In this document: positions 22,296 to 29,811 of the stretch, one piece after another
Layout of the letters: each line of letters starts with the position of its first letter
Position numbering within the stretch: position 1 is the stretch's first letter
Source of the DNA: an uncultured bacterium
GTDB taxonomy: Bacteria > Patescibacteriota > Minisyncoccia > Phycocordibacterales > UBA918
Length of the DNA stretch: 30,364 nucleotides
Direction: 5' to 3'
Assembly (NCBI GenBank): GCA_913046815.1
Contig: CAJWTE010000003.1
Coordinates: forward strand, 1 to 30,364
The notes under the pieces: model-generated
The model's input: the letters and a program-made list of their open reading frames with translations, nothing else
What the model was told of the DNA's origin: nothing
The model's database searches: none
Translations under genes and position numbers: made by a program

Positions 22296-22301
22296 TAAAA
22301 T
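22296..22301 (+). promoter_or_regulatory. -10 box (TAAAAT) for ung
   Basis: It ends 10 nt before ATG 22312 and supports that start over the longer readings from 22093 or 22258, which would cross the minus-strand ORF region. Confidence 0.5.
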
Positions 22302-22311
22302 AGATGAAAAC

Positions 22312-22974
22312 ATGAAAATTCAGATTGAAGACAGCTGGTACAAAGTTTTGCAAGATGAGTTTGAGAAGGAGTATTTTAAAGAGTTGGCCGGCAAAGTACG
22401 CTCCGCGTACTTTGCCGGCCAAACCTTCCCACCTGCTCCACTACTTTTCAATGCCTTTAAACTCTGCCCCTTTAATGAAGTAAAGGTGGTAATACTGGGA
22501 CAGGATCCATATCATGGTGATGGACAAGCACACGGACTCTCCTTCTCAGTGCCTGATGGTATCCGCACTCCCCCATCTCTACAAAACATATACAAAGAAA
22601 TAAAAGACGACTTAGGGAAAGATATACCGGACTCTGGTAACTTAGAAAGATGGGCCAAGCAAGGTGTACTACTGCTGAACAGCTCTCTTACAGTAGAAAA
22701 GCATCGGGCCGGCTCACATCAAGGTTGGGGCTGGGAGACATTTACTGACGCGGTGATAAAAACAATCTCAGATTCGAGAGAACATGTGGTATTCCTTCTT
22801 TGGGGACGCTTTGCTAAAGATAAGTCCTATTTAATAGATGACTCCAAGCATTTGGTTCTTACCGCCGCTCACCCTTCCCCTTTTTCTGCCTACAGCGGCT
22901 TCTTTGGTTGCAAACACTTCAGTCAAACGAACGACTATTTAAAAAAACACGGTTTGCCGACTGTGGAATGGTAG
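22312..22974 (+). CDS. ung: Uracil-DNA glycosylase (family 1)
   Basis: From ATG 22312 the 220-aa product aligns end to end with Ung: MKIQIEDSWYKVL at the start, the water-activating GQDPYHG at residues 63-69 (Asp65), LLLNSSLTVEKHRAGSH, VVFLLWGRFA, and the DNA-intercalation loop HPSPFSAYSG with catalytic His187. It removes uracil from DNA for base-excision repair. A longer frame exists upstream, but the extra 73 residues have no Ung similarity. Codons 25-37 are encoded by an 18-bp perfect hairpin that replaces the usual helix sequence before the FPPAPLLFNAF motif while keeping the normal length. Confidence 0.95.
   Translation: MKIQIEDSWYKVLQDEFEKEYFKELAGKVRSAYFAGQTFPPAPLLFNAFKLCPFNEVKVVILGQDPYHGDGQAHGLSFSVPDGIRTPPSLQNIYKEIKDDLGKDIPDSGNLERWAKQGVLLLNSSLTVEKHRAGSHQGWGWETFTDAVIKTISDSREHVVFLLWGRFAKDKSYLIDDSKHLVLTAAHPSPFSAYSGFFGCKHFSQTNDYLKKHGLPTVEW
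22384..22422. repeat. 18-bp inverted repeat inside ung
   Basis: Arms TTGGCCGGCAAAGTACGC and its exact reverse complement, loop TCC (the same loop as the hairpin at 9927). In frame, codons 25-37, encoding LAGKVRSAYFAGQ. Confidence 0.95.
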
Positions 22975-22983
22975 AATTAATTT

Positions 22984-23118
22984 GTGAATGTGCTTAGTAT
23001 TCAACAGTCATTAATAGCTTTTGTTACCGGCTTACTAATAGCTATTATTGCTGGTGGAATATGGGTGAGTTATCACACAAACCCACAGTACAATAATGAA
23101 CTTGAATATGTCGAGTAG
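22984..23118 (+). CDS. Small single-pass membrane protein (44 aa, GTG start)
   Basis: From GTG 22984 to TAG 23118: a short polar start, then SLIAFVTGLLIAIIAGGIWV, a clear transmembrane helix, then a polar tail HTNPQYNNELEYVE. TAGAAT lies 6 nt before the GTG, the same leaderless layout as other genes here. It overlaps the start of the alkyltransferase-like gene by 11 nt. Function unknown. Confidence 0.55.
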   Translation: MNVLSIQQSLIAFVTGLLIAIIAGGIWVSYHTNPQYNNELEYVE

Positions 23119-23443
23119 CTTTAGTGAGAGAGTGATTCTGTTGGCTTTAAATATTCCTACAGGAAAGGTAACAACTTATGGCGACCTAGCCCGAGCTGCC
23201 GGTGGCAGTCCGCTTACCGCCCGCAGTATCACTACAATCTTAAGCAAATACCCCAAACATGAATTGATACCCTGGCACAGGATTGTCTACGCCGGAGGCA
23301 AGGTCTGGCTGGGGGATGATGCCAGCAGAAAAAGAAGAGTGGCTCTCTATAAGAAAGAAAAGATCCGCATATGCAAGCAAGACAAAATCTGCAATTTTGA
23401 AGACTGTCATCTAGACTGGATGGAGTTGCGAGAATTATTGTAG
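23108..23443 (+). CDS. Alkyltransferase-like protein (ATL)
   Basis: A 111-aa protein homologous to the DNA-binding domain of O6-alkylguanine-DNA alkyltransferases: IPTGKVTTYGDLARAAG, the helix-turn-helix ARSITTILSKYP, and PWHRIV at residues 55-60. Trp56 stands where Ada/Ogt have the acceptor Cys, so it cannot transfer the alkyl group; ATL proteins flag O6-alkylguanine for nucleotide-excision repair. I prefer ATG 23108 over 23096, as MSSSFSERV matches the family N-terminus. It is likely coupled to the small membrane ORF upstream. Confidence 0.88.
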   Translation: MSSSFSERVILLALNIPTGKVTTYGDLARAAGGSPLTARSITTILSKYPKHELIPWHRIVYAGGKVWLGDDASRKRRVALYKKEKIRICKQDKICNFEDCHLDWMELRELL

Positions 23444-23716
23444 TCTTTTGTATATAGTACCGGTAATAGTCATTGCTATCAGCCCCAATAAGAAAATATA
23501 TAAAGGTCTATCCGCCAAAAATGGAATTGAATCGATAAACTTCTCAAAACTATACAGTACGCATACAAGACCAAAGGTACTAAGACCGATCATTAAAAAT
23601 GGAAACCGTTCAAAAACTGTTTTACGGTAACCACCAATTCCCCTCTCAACCTCTCTGGTGACTTTCTCTGCCTGATCAAACAATTCTTTTTCCAGTTTTT
23701 TGATTTTCTCTTCCAT
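23435..23716 (-). CDS. Small membrane protein with N-terminal coiled coil (93 aa)
   Basis: A charged helix (KIKKLEKELFDQAEKVTREV) followed by two transmembrane segments, FPFLMIGLSTFGLVCVLYSF and LYIFLLGLIAMTITGTIY. No known family recognised. Its end overlaps the 3' end of the ATL gene by 9 bp (convergent). TATAAT lies 8 nt before the ATG; the promoter is back to back with that of the HD gene. Confidence 0.75.
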   Translation of the reverse strand: MEEKIKKLEKELFDQAEKVTREVERGIGGYRKTVFERFPFLMIGLSTFGLVCVLYSFEKFIDSIPFLADRPLYIFLLGLIAMTITGTIYKRLQ

Positions 23717-23755
23717 ACAAGGATATTATAAAATATATGCTAATATTCTAGCACT

Positions 23756-24307
23756 ATGTCACTACCAAATCGAGACGATGCTACTAAAATACTGGAGGAA
23801 TATGTGAAGGATCCTTACCAACGCTTTCATGCCTTAATGGTCGGCACAGCCATGGCAGGTTATGCCAGATTGGGGCAAGAAGATGAAGATTTGTGGTTTC
23901 TGACCGGATATTTACACGATCTGGATTATGAACAATACCCCAACGAACACCCCGGACCATCTTTGCAATGGTTAAAGGAGTGGAATTATCCTGAATCAAT
24001 GATCCATGCTATAGAAGCTCATGCCAATGGCTTTAATGGTTTTACAACCAAGGCTGAAACTAAATTGGCCAAAACCCTTATTGCTTGTGATGAAATATGT
24101 GGTATCTTCTATGCCTACCAGAAACTCAACCCAATCCCATTTGGAGAAATGAAGGTGTCATCAATAAAGAAACGGCTCAAGGAAGAGAGATTTGCCCCAG
24201 GTATTGACCGCCAGCACATCTACAATGGTTGTGACGAACTGGGAGTAGACATAGAGACACATATAGAGAACTTGATTAATTTCTTTAGAGACCTACCTCA
24301 ACAATGA
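23756..24307 (+). CDS. HD-domain hydrolase
   Basis: A 183-aa HD-superfamily protein with His25 (RFHALMVG), the His54-Asp55 pair (GYLHDLDYEQYP), His89 (AIEAHANG) and Asp112 (IACDEICG), the metal-binding order of HDIG-like phosphohydrolases. Substrates of such small HD proteins are nucleotides or phosphate esters; not specified here. TAATAT ends 9 nt before ATG. Its stop overlaps the 24-codon membrane peptide gene, starting a three-gene operon. Confidence 0.88.
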   Translation: MSLPNRDDATKILEEYVKDPYQRFHALMVGTAMAGYARLGQEDEDLWFLTGYLHDLDYEQYPNEHPGPSLQWLKEWNYPESMIHAIEAHANGFNGFTTKAETKLAKTLIACDEICGIFYAYQKLNPIPFGEMKVSSIKKRLKEERFAPGIDRQHIYNGCDELGVDIETHIENLINFFRDLPQQ

Positions 24308-24378
24308 AACCAGTAATTTACGCCATACTTGCCTTTGTTGCCTTACTAATTGTTAACGCTTTTTTATCATCTAGATAA
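24304..24378 (+). CDS. 24-aa membrane peptide between HD and CNNM genes
   Basis: The whole product is one transmembrane helix: MKPVIYAILAFVALLIVNAF followed by LSSR. Its ATG overlaps the HD stop (ATGA) and its stop overlaps the next ATG (TAATG). Junctions at both ends of such a short frame are strong evidence of translation. It may be a small partner of the CNNM protein, or simply keep translation coupled. Confidence 0.6.
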   Translation: MKPVIYAILAFVALLIVNAFLSSR

Positions 24379-25331
24379 TGGAATATTTAATATCGTTTGC
24401 ACTGATAGCCTGTTCGGCGCTTTTCTCTGGATTGACACTGGGTTACTTTACTTTAGATGTACAAAACTTACGTCGTCAAGCCAAGCTGGGAGACCTCAGA
24501 TCTAAAAAAATTCTCCCCATCAGAGAGAAAGGTAACCAACTACTGACTACTCTACTTTTAGGCAATGTAGCGGTGAATGCTATTCTGTCTGTTTTTCTAT
24601 CTTCGATAGCTAGTGGGATAGTAGCAGCAACCACATCTACCGTGCTTATATTTCTGTTTGGAGAAATTATCCCCCAAGCTGTTATCTCGCGCTATGCTGT
24701 ATCCTTTGGATCAAAACTGGCTCCAATCGTACGGCTTTTAATGTTTGTTTCCTTCCCAATTACTTTTCCTATCGCCTACCTGTTAGATAAACTACTTGGA
24801 GACGAAATACCATCTGTATATTCACATAGAGAAATAATGGAGCTGATCTCTGAACACGAAGATTCAGAACATAGTGCCATTGACGAAGATGAAGAGAGAA
24901 TCATCCACGGAGCGCTACAATTCTCACACCGTACGGTACGCGAAGTGATGACTCCAGCAGAAAAAGTGACGATGTTTGATGAGAACAGACTACTAGACAG
25001 CAATTTCTTTACAGAAGTTAACCAACACGGCTTTTCTCGTTATCCTGTCTATTCCGGCAATCCGACGAATATTTCAGGAATTCTCTACGCCAAAGATTTG
25101 ATTGTGGAAGACGAAATGATTGCTATAAAAAATACCGACGAAGCCTTTGAAACAGACTTTCTAACGCTTCGTGCTGACGAAAACTTGGATAATGTACTGG
25201 CTAAAATGCTGAAGAAGAAACGTCACATTGGAATTGTATTGAACAGAAAGAAAGTATTTATTGGCGTGATTACACTAGAAGATATTATTGAAGAAATAAT
25301 TCAACTAGAGATAGAGGATGAGGAAGATTAG
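24378..25331 (+). CDS. CNNM/CorC-type membrane protein (DUF21 plus CBS pair)
   Basis: A 317-aa protein with a DUF21 domain (1-140: ALIACSALFSGLTLGYFTLD, LLLGNVAVNAILSVFLSSI, FLFGEIIPQAVISRYAV) and two CBS domains from about 190 (VREVMTPAEKVTMFD; HIGIVLNRKKVFIGVITLED). The family includes Mg2+ transporters CorB/CNNM and so-called hemolysins; CBS domains sense ATP-Mg. It lacks the C-terminal CorC_HlyC domain usual in CorB. It sits in the inner membrane. It overlaps the convergent psiE-like gene by four bases. Confidence 0.88.
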   Translation: MEYLISFALIACSALFSGLTLGYFTLDVQNLRRQAKLGDLRSKKILPIREKGNQLLTTLLLGNVAVNAILSVFLSSIASGIVAATTSTVLIFLFGEIIPQAVISRYAVSFGSKLAPIVRLLMFVSFPITFPIAYLLDKLLGDEIPSVYSHREIMELISEHEDSEHSAIDEDEERIIHGALQFSHRTVREVMTPAEKVTMFDENRLLDSNFFTEVNQHGFSRYPVYSGNPTNISGILYAKDLIVEDEMIAIKNTDEAFETDFLTLRADENLDNVLAKMLKKKRHIGIVLNRKKVFIGVITLEDIIEEIIQLEIEDEED

Positions 25332-25810
25332 TCCTCTAAATCTTTGATCCATTTCTGCATCTCTCTGCGAGACTCTTTCATGGCAGATACGAGAGTGTCG
25401 TGCCTGAAGGCATAGATAGTGGTAAATGAAACCGCAATACCCAGCAGTACGTAGCGCATATCTTGGCTATATGACTGGTAGTTGAACAGCAATTCAAGAA
25501 TAGAAGCGATGATACCCATCTCCATCATGTACTTGATGTCGATATGATAGAAGCGCATATACTCTACCAAAATCCGATAAGCCTTCATCAATACTATAAG
25601 AAGGGCGATTGTGTGTAAGAAGTCCGCGTTTAAACCGTTGAGAACAAGCTGTCTATCAGCTGGTGACAAGAAAAGAGTATCGAAAATTTGAAAAGCAACG
25701 TCATAAGTTCCAGTCACGAACGACGCCAACATGTATACCACCAACGACAAAGCGGTAATAAAGACAACGAAAGAAATACAAAGATTTAAAAAAGGAACTG
25801 CATGCTTCAT
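25328..25810 (-). CDS. PsiE-like membrane protein
   Basis: A 160-aa protein with about four hydrophobic segments (LCISFVVFITALSLVVYMLA, LHTIALLIVLMKAYRILVEY, MEMGIIASILELLFNY, VLLGIAVSFTTIYAF) and the YMRFYHIDIKYMMEMGIIA block that resembles phosphate-starvation-inducible PsiE proteins. Function unknown even in E. coli. TATGAT lies 8 nt before ATG. Its stop codon overlaps that of the CNNM gene on the other strand. Confidence 0.7.
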   Translation of the reverse strand: MKHAVPFLNLCISFVVFITALSLVVYMLASFVTGTYDVAFQIFDTLFLSPADRQLVLNGLNADFLHTIALLIVLMKAYRILVEYMRFYHIDIKYMMEMGIIASILELLFNYQSYSQDMRYVLLGIAVSFTTIYAFRHDTLVSAMKESRREMQKWIKDLED

Positions 25811-25882
25811 ATAACTAAATCATACCAAAACATTAGGTCTCTACCCTCGCCTTTTCCCCGCCTTTAGTGCTACACTGCCGAC

Positions 25883-26689
25883 ATGCGAAAATACGTAACT
25901 CTGTATAAAAAAGTCGGAGAAACGCCACTAGAGTGTGCAGAGACATGGCGCCAGACACAGTCTTCCGCCTATCGAGACACGCCACTGGCTTATGCGGGAC
26001 GGTTAGACCCTATGGCTGAAGGAAAGCTATTGGTACTCATTGGCGACGAATGCAAAAAGCAGGCTGACTATCATGGTTTGGATAAAGAGTATGTTTTTGA
26101 AGTGTTGCTAGGCACTGAATCTGATTCTGGAGATGTACTAGGAATAATAAAAGACTACGGTACAACTACATTTAACACTGAAAAACTCCAAAGAGTGTTG
26201 CAAAGCCTTGAAGGAGAGATATCTCTTCCTTACCCCAAGTTCTCAGCTAAAACTGTGCGAGGCAAACCTCTACATATGTGGACAGTCGAGGGACGACTCA
26301 ATGAAATAGCTATACCAACAAACATTTCGCAGGTGTATAAACTCAAACTCTTAAGTTTTCGGACAGAGAGTAAAGAGAGCATTTATAAGTATACGACAGA
26401 GAAAATAGAGACTATCCCTAAAGTAACTGATGAACGAAAAGCTCTTGGTAATGACTTTCGTCGAGACGAGGTACGGACTGCTTGGAAAAAGTGGCTTGAA
26501 GAAGCAGAAAAAGAATACCAGATAGCTACCATCAAATGTGCATGTGGCAGTGGCACTTATATGCGATCTTTGGCGGAGGAAATCGGCAACAAACTTGGTA
26601 GTACCGGGCTTGCCTACAGTATAAGAAGAACTAAAATAGGTCGCTACAAAAAACTACTAGGTTTTGGTTGTTGGTTTAAATCTTTTTAA
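25883..26689 (+). CDS. truB: tRNA pseudouridine-55 synthase
   Basis: A 268-aa protein with the TruB motif AGRLDPMAEGKLLVL, catalytic Asp42, KEYVFEVLLGTESDSGD, YPKFSAKTVRGKPLHMW and CGSGTYMRSLAEEIG. It makes the universal pseudouridine at position 55 of tRNA. The C-terminal PUA domain is absent, as in short bacterial forms; a charged insert lies near 155-205. TACACT lies 6 nt before ATG. The stop codon overlaps a 44-bp palindrome. Confidence 0.94.
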   Translation: MRKYVTLYKKVGETPLECAETWRQTQSSAYRDTPLAYAGRLDPMAEGKLLVLIGDECKKQADYHGLDKEYVFEVLLGTESDSGDVLGIIKDYGTTTFNTEKLQRVLQSLEGEISLPYPKFSAKTVRGKPLHMWTVEGRLNEIAIPTNISQVYKLKLLSFRTESKESIYKYTTEKIETIPKVTDERKALGNDFRRDEVRTAWKKWLEEAEKEYQIATIKCACGSGTYMRSLAEEIGNKLGSTGLAYSIRRTKIGRYKKLLGFGCWFKSF

Positions 26690-26731
26690 GCAACACAAAA
26701 CCTTCGATTAATCGAAGGTTTTGTGTTGCTT
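26688..26731 (+). terminator. 44-bp perfect palindrome at the truB stop codon
   Basis: Arms 26688-26709 and 26710-26731 are exact reverse complements (ACACAAAACCTTCGATT in the left arm). It includes two bases of the stop codon. It is probably the truB terminator, although only a short T run follows. Confidence 0.8.
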
Positions 26732-26756
26732 GTACATATAGAGTGTTGGGTGTATA

Positions 26757-26800
26757 GCTGTCGCAATTACGTTCGAAATTTCGAACGTAATTGCGACAGC
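26757..26800. repeat. Second 44-bp perfect palindrome
   Basis: Arms 26757-26778 and 26779-26800 (CGCAATTACGTTCGAAA in the left arm). It stands 25 bp after the first palindrome and has the same length but another sequence. There is no T run and no gene beside it. It contains CAATTAC, also at the end of the 9927 hairpin. The rest of 26690-26910 holds only the rpmG promoter. Confidence 0.9.
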
Positions 26801-26872
26801 ACAGCCCATTCGATTAGACTATCTAACTGCTTCAATAATTTGTTGCCAAATGTTGCGAATGAAAGCATTGCC

Positions 26873-26901
26873 TTGATAAAAAGAGCTTAGTCTGGTATAT
26901 T
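26873..26901 (+). promoter_or_regulatory. Promoter of rpmG
   Basis: TTGATA, 17 bp, TATATT, then 9 nt to the ATG. The clearest full leaderless promoter of the window. Confidence 0.85.
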
Positions 26902-26910
26902 TCTGCCACT

Positions 26911-27099
26911 ATGTCACAAGATCGATTGATTCGTTTGGTCAGTAAAAGTGAAGATGGAAACAAGTCCGGCAAGGGAGCCGGTGAAGTTTATTACACTCGC
27001 TACAACAACAAAAACAAGAAGGACCCCAGCAAAAAGCTAACTCTGAAGAAATACAATAAAAAACTACGAAAACACGTAGAATTCACTCAGAAGAAATAA
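26911..27099 (+). CDS. rpmG: Ribosomal protein bL33
   Basis: A 62-aa basic protein: RLVSKSEDGNKSGKGAGEVYY then TLKKYNKKLRKHVEFTQKK, matching the KLxLKKYxPxLRKHV end of L33. It contains no cysteine, so it is the zinc-free type. A 50S subunit protein near the E site. It is monocistronic; its stop codon lies inside the terminator hairpin. Confidence 0.9.
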   Translation: MSQDRLIRLVSKSEDGNKSGKGAGEVYYTRYNNKNKKDPSKKLTLKKYNKKLRKHVEFTQKK

Positions 27100-27130
27100 G
27101 AAAATCGGCCTTGGGCCGATTTTCTTATTT
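27094..27130 (+). terminator. Terminator of rpmG
   Basis: A perfect 17-bp stem, arms 27094-27110 and 27114-27130, loop TTG (AAATCGGCC/GGCCGATTT core), ending in TTATTTT. It overlaps the stop codon. 27131-27223 shows nothing. Confidence 0.92.
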
Positions 27131-27223
27131 TCGACACTTGTATTCAAAAAGGTCGACTGATGTTCGATAAGGAACATACGACATAGCGAGGATACTATGA
27201 GACAGACATCATTCAACTTTTAC

Positions 27224-28231
27224 CTATTCCATCTCTTCATTGTACTCCCCGCGAAGTGCTAGGGAGTTTAGCCGCAACCTCTCTGCTAGTGCTCTTTGTG
27301 CCTTAGCTTTATTAGTGTCATCACCTCGCCAAGCTTCTTGAGCGGGTTTTTCTAATCCTCTAGAAAAGGAGAAGGTTAGTTTCCATGGCAGCCCTTCATT
27401 TATTTTCGAGACTGCGTTTAAATTGGCGGTGGAACGTTCTGGAGTCTGTCCGCCGGAGAGAAATACTATACCCGGCAACGCCTCCGGTACAGCCTCTTTA
27501 AAGGTTCGTATGGTTGTCACTGCTACATCTTCCGCATTTGTTTGTTCAGGGTACTCGCTTCCTGCTAAAACAAAGTTTGATTTGAGTATGATACCAGTCA
27601 AATCCACTCTCTGTTCATTAAGTTTCTCAAACAGCACTGTCTGTACTCTAGTGGTAACTTCTTCTGCTCTAGCCAAATCATGTCCACCTTTAAATATCAC
27701 CTCTGGTTCCACTATTGGTACCATGTTATGACTTTGAGCAATCGCGGCATAGCGGGCAAGAGTCAAGCAGTCGAGCTCTATATTGGCATCTGTTGGATAA
27801 TCTTTCCCAATATTGAAAACTGCGCGCCACTTTGCTGCTCTAGCACCCATAGAGTAGTACTCCTCCACTCTCTCACCCAAATCGTCAAGTCCTTGTGTGA
27901 CCACTTCACCTGGAAAGCCTTGGTGTTCGACTGTGCCTTTATCCACTTTAATAATAGGTACAATCCCTTTACCTAATAACAAATCCACAAAAGCTATACC
28001 GTCAGAGGCAGTATTACGAATAGTAGAGTCGTGCAGTATCACGCCACTCACATATTTTTCTATGTCTGGAGTTGTAAATAAAAGCTCACGATAGCGCCGG
28101 CGATTTTCTGCTGAAGGTTCTACATCTATTGCTTCCATTTGACGGCCAATAGTACCGGCACTTTGGTCTGCTGCTAAGACTCCTTTACCGTCTGCCAATA
28201 AGGAAGAGGCGATGCTTTGAATAGTTTCCAT
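27224..28231 (-). CDS. Class I fructose-bisphosphate aldolase
   Basis: A 335-aa TIM-barrel aldolase of the eukaryote-like class I type: GVLAADQSAGTIGRQM, VSGVILHDSTIR, the Lys134 segment ARAAKWRAVF, VPIVEPEVIF with Glu175, and the Schiff-base Lys217 in GIILKSNFVLAG; FLSGGQTPE follows. It splits fructose-1,6-bisphosphate into DHAP and GAP without a metal. The C-terminal Tyr is replaced by a short acidic tail. TAGACT is 6 nt before ATG; TATAAT further upstream would give a 25-nt leader instead. Confidence 0.95.
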   Translation of the reverse strand: METIQSIASSLLADGKGVLAADQSAGTIGRQMEAIDVEPSAENRRRYRELLFTTPDIEKYVSGVILHDSTIRNTASDGIAFVDLLLGKGIVPIIKVDKGTVEHQGFPGEVVTQGLDDLGERVEEYYSMGARAAKWRAVFNIGKDYPTDANIELDCLTLARYAAIAQSHNMVPIVEPEVIFKGGHDLARAEEVTTRVQTVLFEKLNEQRVDLTGIILKSNFVLAGSEYPEQTNAEDVAVTTIRTFKEAVPEALPGIVFLSGGQTPERSTANLNAVSKINEGLPWKLTFSFSRGLEKPAQEAWRGDDTNKAKAQRALAERLRLNSLALRGEYNEEME

Positions 28232-28279
28232 AGCACTAGTCTATCAAACTAGACTCAATTATAGAGAATGGGCTTGTGT

Positions 28280-29050
28280 TTAACTGCGAATTTTCCAACC
28301 CTTTTTGAATAAAAAGAAAACAGCCGTACCTAGTATCAACAAAACGCCGATAATCATTAAAGTACCCACAAACAAATCCCCTTCATTGACACCAATCATA
28401 CTGCTCCTAATACCGTCGGCAAAATAAAAGAATGGATTGAACAAAGTGATACTCTTAGCCAACGGCGGCAACATCTCTATAGAATAAAAGATGCCTCCGA
28501 GATAAGTCAGTGGGGTTATAATAAAAGTATTAAGCATCTGTAACTGCTCAAAGCTCTCTGACCAAAGAGCAACCAAAATACCCAGTAGTGCAAATATACC
28601 TGCTATTGCTGCTGTATAGACTATAAAGGCTACGGGGTTTACCAACGTAACTGCCCCAAACAAAACTCCTACTGCCAATACTAAAAAGCTAACCATCAAA
28701 GCACGGGCAATGGACTCAAGCATCAGGCCAAACATCATTTCTAAGTATGAGAAAGGTGCTATAAGCAACTCTTCAATAGAGCGGGCAAATCTCATAAAGT
28801 AAAGTGTAGAAGAAGCACTGGAGAATGAAGCGTTGATAATAGATAACATAAGCACTCCGGGAAAGACAAAAGTAATATAAGGCACTCCATCAATAGACTG
28901 AATCCGCGAACCAATCACCGTACCGAAGATAAAAATATAAAGCGCAGAAGAAACAACAGGTGCAATAAGGGTTTGGGTAGCCACCCTAAAAGTACGTCTT
29001 ATTCCTCTCTCCACAATAGTAGCTATCCCGATGTAGTTTATTCCCATCAT
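28280..29050 (-). CDS. ABC-2 type transporter permease
   Basis: A 256-aa membrane protein with six hydrophobic segments. LIAPVVSSALYIFIFGTVIG, the conserved amphipathic VPYITFVFPGVLML, SIEELLIAPFSYLEM and TPLTYLGGIFYSIEMLPP are typical of ABC-2 exporters (drug, polysaccharide or lipid export; DrrB/NodJ-like). Its ATG overlaps the stop of the ATPase gene, so the two are made together. The substrate cannot be told. Confidence 0.92.
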   Translation of the reverse strand: MMGINYIGIATIVERGIRRTFRVATQTLIAPVVSSALYIFIFGTVIGSRIQSIDGVPYITFVFPGVLMLSIINASFSSASSTLYFMRFARSIEELLIAPFSYLEMMFGLMLESIARALMVSFLVLAVGVLFGAVTLVNPVAFIVYTAAIAGIFALLGILVALWSESFEQLQMLNTFIITPLTYLGGIFYSIEMLPPLAKSITLFNPFFYFADGIRSSMIGVNEGDLFVGTLMIIGVLLILGTAVFFLFKKGWKIRS

Positions 29051-29790
29051 TTTGCTTTTCTCTTACGAGTAATTTCTAAGTAAGCCTCCTCCACTGTCTT
29101 TCCTCCTTTCATAAACTCTTCCTTAGTACCTTCAGCAACGATCTTACCATCATTGATGATAGCAATGTCATTACAGAGATACTGGATCTCCTCTAAATAA
29201 TGTGAGGTCAGTATGATTGTCTTGCCGTTTTGGTTCATTTCTTGTAAATACTTCCATAAATCGTGTCGCTGTTCTACGTCCACTCCAGCAGTCGGTTCGT
29301 CTAGGATAAGCAGGTCAGGCGTGTGTATAAGTGCTCTAGCCAGCATAGCTCTCCGCTTCAACCCACCAGAAAGCTTCTGAAAACGCACATCAGCATGGTC
29401 TTCTAAATCAAACCTGCCTATCAGCTCATCCATTCGTTTTTTTCGCTCGGCCCGCGGAATGCCGTAATATCCTCCCATATAACTAACCAGTTGACGCGGT
29501 GTACCGAATATATCTACATTGAACTCCTGAGGAGAAAGGCCGACTTTGGTGCGTGCCAACTTATACTCTTTCACCACATCTACTCCATCTATAAAAATAC
29601 TTCCAGATGTGGGCTGAGAGATACCAGTAATACAATGAATAGTAGTGCTTTTACCGGCGCCATTAGGGCCAAGTAATCCAAAGAAAGCTCCTTTAGGAAT
29701 AGACAGGGAAATATCATTTACCGCCACTTTCTTTCCATATTTCTTGGTAAGATTTTTGATTTCTAGCATTGGTATTGCATTTTGCATCAT
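29047..29790 (-). CDS. ABC transporter ATP-binding protein
   Basis: A 247-aa ATPase with Walker A GPNGAGKS (41-48), Q-loop Gln88, signature LSGGLKRR (140-147), Walker B LLILDEP (160-166) and switch His197. It pairs with the downstream ABC-2 permease and belongs to the DrrA/CcmA-like exporter branch. TATGCT 8 nt upstream supports the ATG at 29790; MLEIKNL at 29769 is an alternative start. Its promoter overlaps the divergent prmC promoter. Confidence 0.94.
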   Translation of the reverse strand: MMQNAIPMLEIKNLTKKYGKKVAVNDISLSIPKGAFFGLLGPNGAGKSTTIHCITGISQPTSGSIFIDGVDVVKEYKLARTKVGLSPQEFNVDIFGTPRQLVSYMGGYYGIPRAERKKRMDELIGRFDLEDHADVRFQKLSGGLKRRAMLARALIHTPDLLILDEPTAGVDVEQRHDLWKYLQEMNQNGKTIILTSHYLEEIQYLCNDIAIINDGKIVAEGTKEEFMKGGKTVEEAYLEITRKRKAK

Positions 29791-29803
29791 AGAAGCATAG
29801 CAT
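29775..29803 (+). promoter_or_regulatory. Promoter of prmC
   Basis: TTGCAT, 17 bp, TAGCAT, then 8 nt to the ATG. It lies inside the 5' end of the divergent ABC gene. Confidence 0.65.
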
Positions 29804-29811
29804 ACGTGTCA

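Noticed and set aside
22093..22311. 73-residue N-terminal extension of Ung
   Set aside because: No Ung homology, crosses hairpins and the minus-strand ORF; the family N-terminus matches ATG 22312.
23096..23107. Upstream ATG of the ATL gene at 23096
   Set aside because: Leaves one base after TACAAT and adds four residues; ATG 23108 gives the family-like MSSSF start. Not fully excluded.
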